Assembly: GCF_007988805.1 (NCBI RefSeq) | Contig: NZ_BJUV01000026.1 | Location: forward strand, 1 to 41,092 | Source of the DNA: Frigoribacterium faeni | GTDB taxonomy: Bacteria; Actinomycetota; Actinomycetes; Actinomycetales; Microbacteriaceae | DNA: 41,092 nt | Direction: 5' to 3' | Part shown: positions 40,089-41,092 of the stretch, in pieces | Layout: the number at the start of each line of letters is the position of its first letter | Position numbering within the stretch: position 1 is the stretch's first letter | The notes under the pieces: generated by a model | What the model saw: the letters and a program-made list of their open reading frames with translations, nothing else | The model's database searches: none | Told to the model about the DNA's origin: nothing | Position numbers and translations under genes: made by a program

Positions 40089-41048
40089 ATGAACTCGAGC
40101 GCCCTCCGCAGCGTCACCGTCCTGGCCGGCGGCATCTCGCACGAGCGCGACGTCTCGTTGCGCTCCGGTCGACGGGTCGTCGACAGCCTCACCTCCAACG
40201 GCATCGCCGTCGACCTCCGTGACCCCGACGCGACCCTCCTCGGCCACCTCACCGAGAGCCGCCCCGACGTGGTCTGGCCCGCTCTGCACGGTGCCAGCGG
40301 TGAGGACGGCGCGCTCCGCGGTCTGCTCGAGGCCCTCGACATCCCCTTCGTCGGCAGCACCTCGGCGGCGGCCCGTCTCGCGTGGGACAAGCCGACTGCC
40401 AAGGAACTCGCCCGTCGTGCCGGTGTTCTGACCCCGCGGGGCATCACGCTCTCGCACGACGCCTTCCGTGAGCTCGGGGCCGCAGGGGTCCTCGCCGCCA
40501 TCGCCGACGAGCATCCCGTGCCGGTCGTCGTGAAGCCGGCCCGAGGAGGCTCGGCGCAGGGAGTCACGGTCGTCGACGACGCAGACGGCCTGCCCCGGGC
40601 CATGGTCGACGCCTACACGTACTGCGACGATGTCATCGTCGAGCAGAAGATCACCGGCACGGAGATCGCCGTCGGGGTCATCGACACCGGAGACGGCCCG
40701 ACGGCCCTGCCGGCGGTCGAGATCGTCCCGCGCAACGGCATCTACGGATTCGAGGCTCGGTACAACGCCGGCGAGACGACCTTCTACACGCCGGCCCGAC
40801 TCGAGCCCGACGCGGCCGACGCCGCCGCCCGTGCAGCGGTGACGGTGCACGAGGCCCTCGGGCTGCGTCACCTCTCGCGGGTCGACCTCATCGTCGACGC
40901 GGCCGGAGCCGCCTGGTTCCTCGAGGTGAACGTGCTCCCGGGTCTCACTGAGACCTCGCTCGTCCCGATGGCCCTCGATGCTGCGGGCTATGAGCTCGGC
41001 ATGGTCTACGCCGCCCTCGCCGAGAAGGCCGTCGCCGACCACCACTGA
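40089..41048 (+). CDS. D-alanine-D-alanine ligase family protein
   Basis: A 319-residue ATP-grasp enzyme. The start VTVLAGGISHERDVSLRSGR has the Ddl-type 'GG.S.ErdvSl.sg' signature. LHGASGEDGALRGLLEALDI with PFVGS, VVVKPARGGSAQGVTVV (ATP loop) and WFLEVNVLPGLTETSLVP (metal-binding and C-terminal motif) follow. A canonical Ddl joins two D-Ala for peptidoglycan; a second, housekeeping ddl is usually elsewhere in these genomes, so this one may be a paralogue with another substrate. A GAAGGA ribosome site precedes ATG 40089. Confidence 0.88.
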   Translation: MNSSALRSVTVLAGGISHERDVSLRSGRRVVDSLTSNGIAVDLRDPDATLLGHLTESRPDVVWPALHGASGEDGALRGLLEALDIPFVGSTSAAARLAWDKPTAKELARRAGVLTPRGITLSHDAFRELGAAGVLAAIADEHPVPVVVKPARGGSAQGVTVVDDADGLPRAMVDAYTYCDDVIVEQKITGTEIAVGVIDTGDGPTALPAVEIVPRNGIYGFEARYNAGETTFYTPARLEPDAADAAARAAVTVHEALGLRHLSRVDLIVDAAGAAWFLEVNVLPGLTETSLVPMALDAAGYELGMVYAALAEKAVADHH

Positions 41049-41092
41049 CCGCGGGCCCGGCCTGCCGCGCGTCTCCGCACTCGCCGAGCACT

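Noticed and set aside
1-41092. tRNA or rRNA genes
   Set aside because: I saw no cloverleaf-like sequence with a GGTTCGAATCC-type T arm, and no rRNA signature, on either strand by eye.

Overview
The window is high-GC actinobacterial chromosome, most likely from the family Microbacteriaceae (a Curtobacterium, Frigoribacterium or Rathayibacter relative). The main evidence is the gene order on the right: dnaB, rplI, rpsR, ssb and rpsF on the minus strand, then a solute-binding protein, a CCA-adding enzyme, a DUF6049-type protein, murJ, trxB, trxA, an aminotransferase and a D-Ala-D-Ala ligase-like gene. This arrangement is typical of the flank of the replication origin in that family, where parB and parA usually follow. 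A frameshifted copy of a small family-specific protein near 3 kb agrees. The genus is inference.

The left part (0-11.7 kb) is accessory metabolism. It holds three TetR regulators, each facing or next to hydrolase, oxidoreductase or transporter genes: TetR // hypothetical-RidA-oxidoreductase; TetR // MFS transporter-serine hydrolase-esterase; TetR // membrane-anchored esterase. Operator-like repeats lie in the shared promoter regions. Two small lipoprotein genes follow.

From 11.8 to 16.5 kb lies a membrane-stress-like module. A tightly overlapping minus-strand operon (PAP2 phosphatase, DedA protein, OmpR-type regulator, histidine kinase) is divergent from a four-fold-repeat membrane protein and a DUF2231 membrane protein. 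An 18-bp inverted pair of OmpR-type direct repeats sits exactly in the divergent promoter.

From 16.6 to 24.9 kb come small independent genes: a small membrane protein, GNAT, proline dehydrogenase, VanZ, NTF2-like, TIGR02391-like, serine resolvase, DUF1801, PNPOx-like and DUF1269. Many appear leaderless, with a -10 box about 6 nt before the start codon. A short motif with core CTATCGGGC recurs in the intergenic gaps, and a ~175-bp sequence is present twice. Between 24.9 and 25.9 kb is a recombinase graveyard: two decayed resolvase genes meeting tail to tail with a few bases between them.

From 25.9 to 41.1 kb is conserved core. The dnaB promoter region carries a cluster of DnaA-box-like sequences. 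The rpsF operon has a good promoter and a leader that can fold to hide its own Shine-Dalgarno sequence, probably an S6:S18 autoregulatory site. DUF6049 and murJ overlap. trxB-trxA ends in a perfect 20-bp hairpin, followed by the aminotransferase and the ligase.
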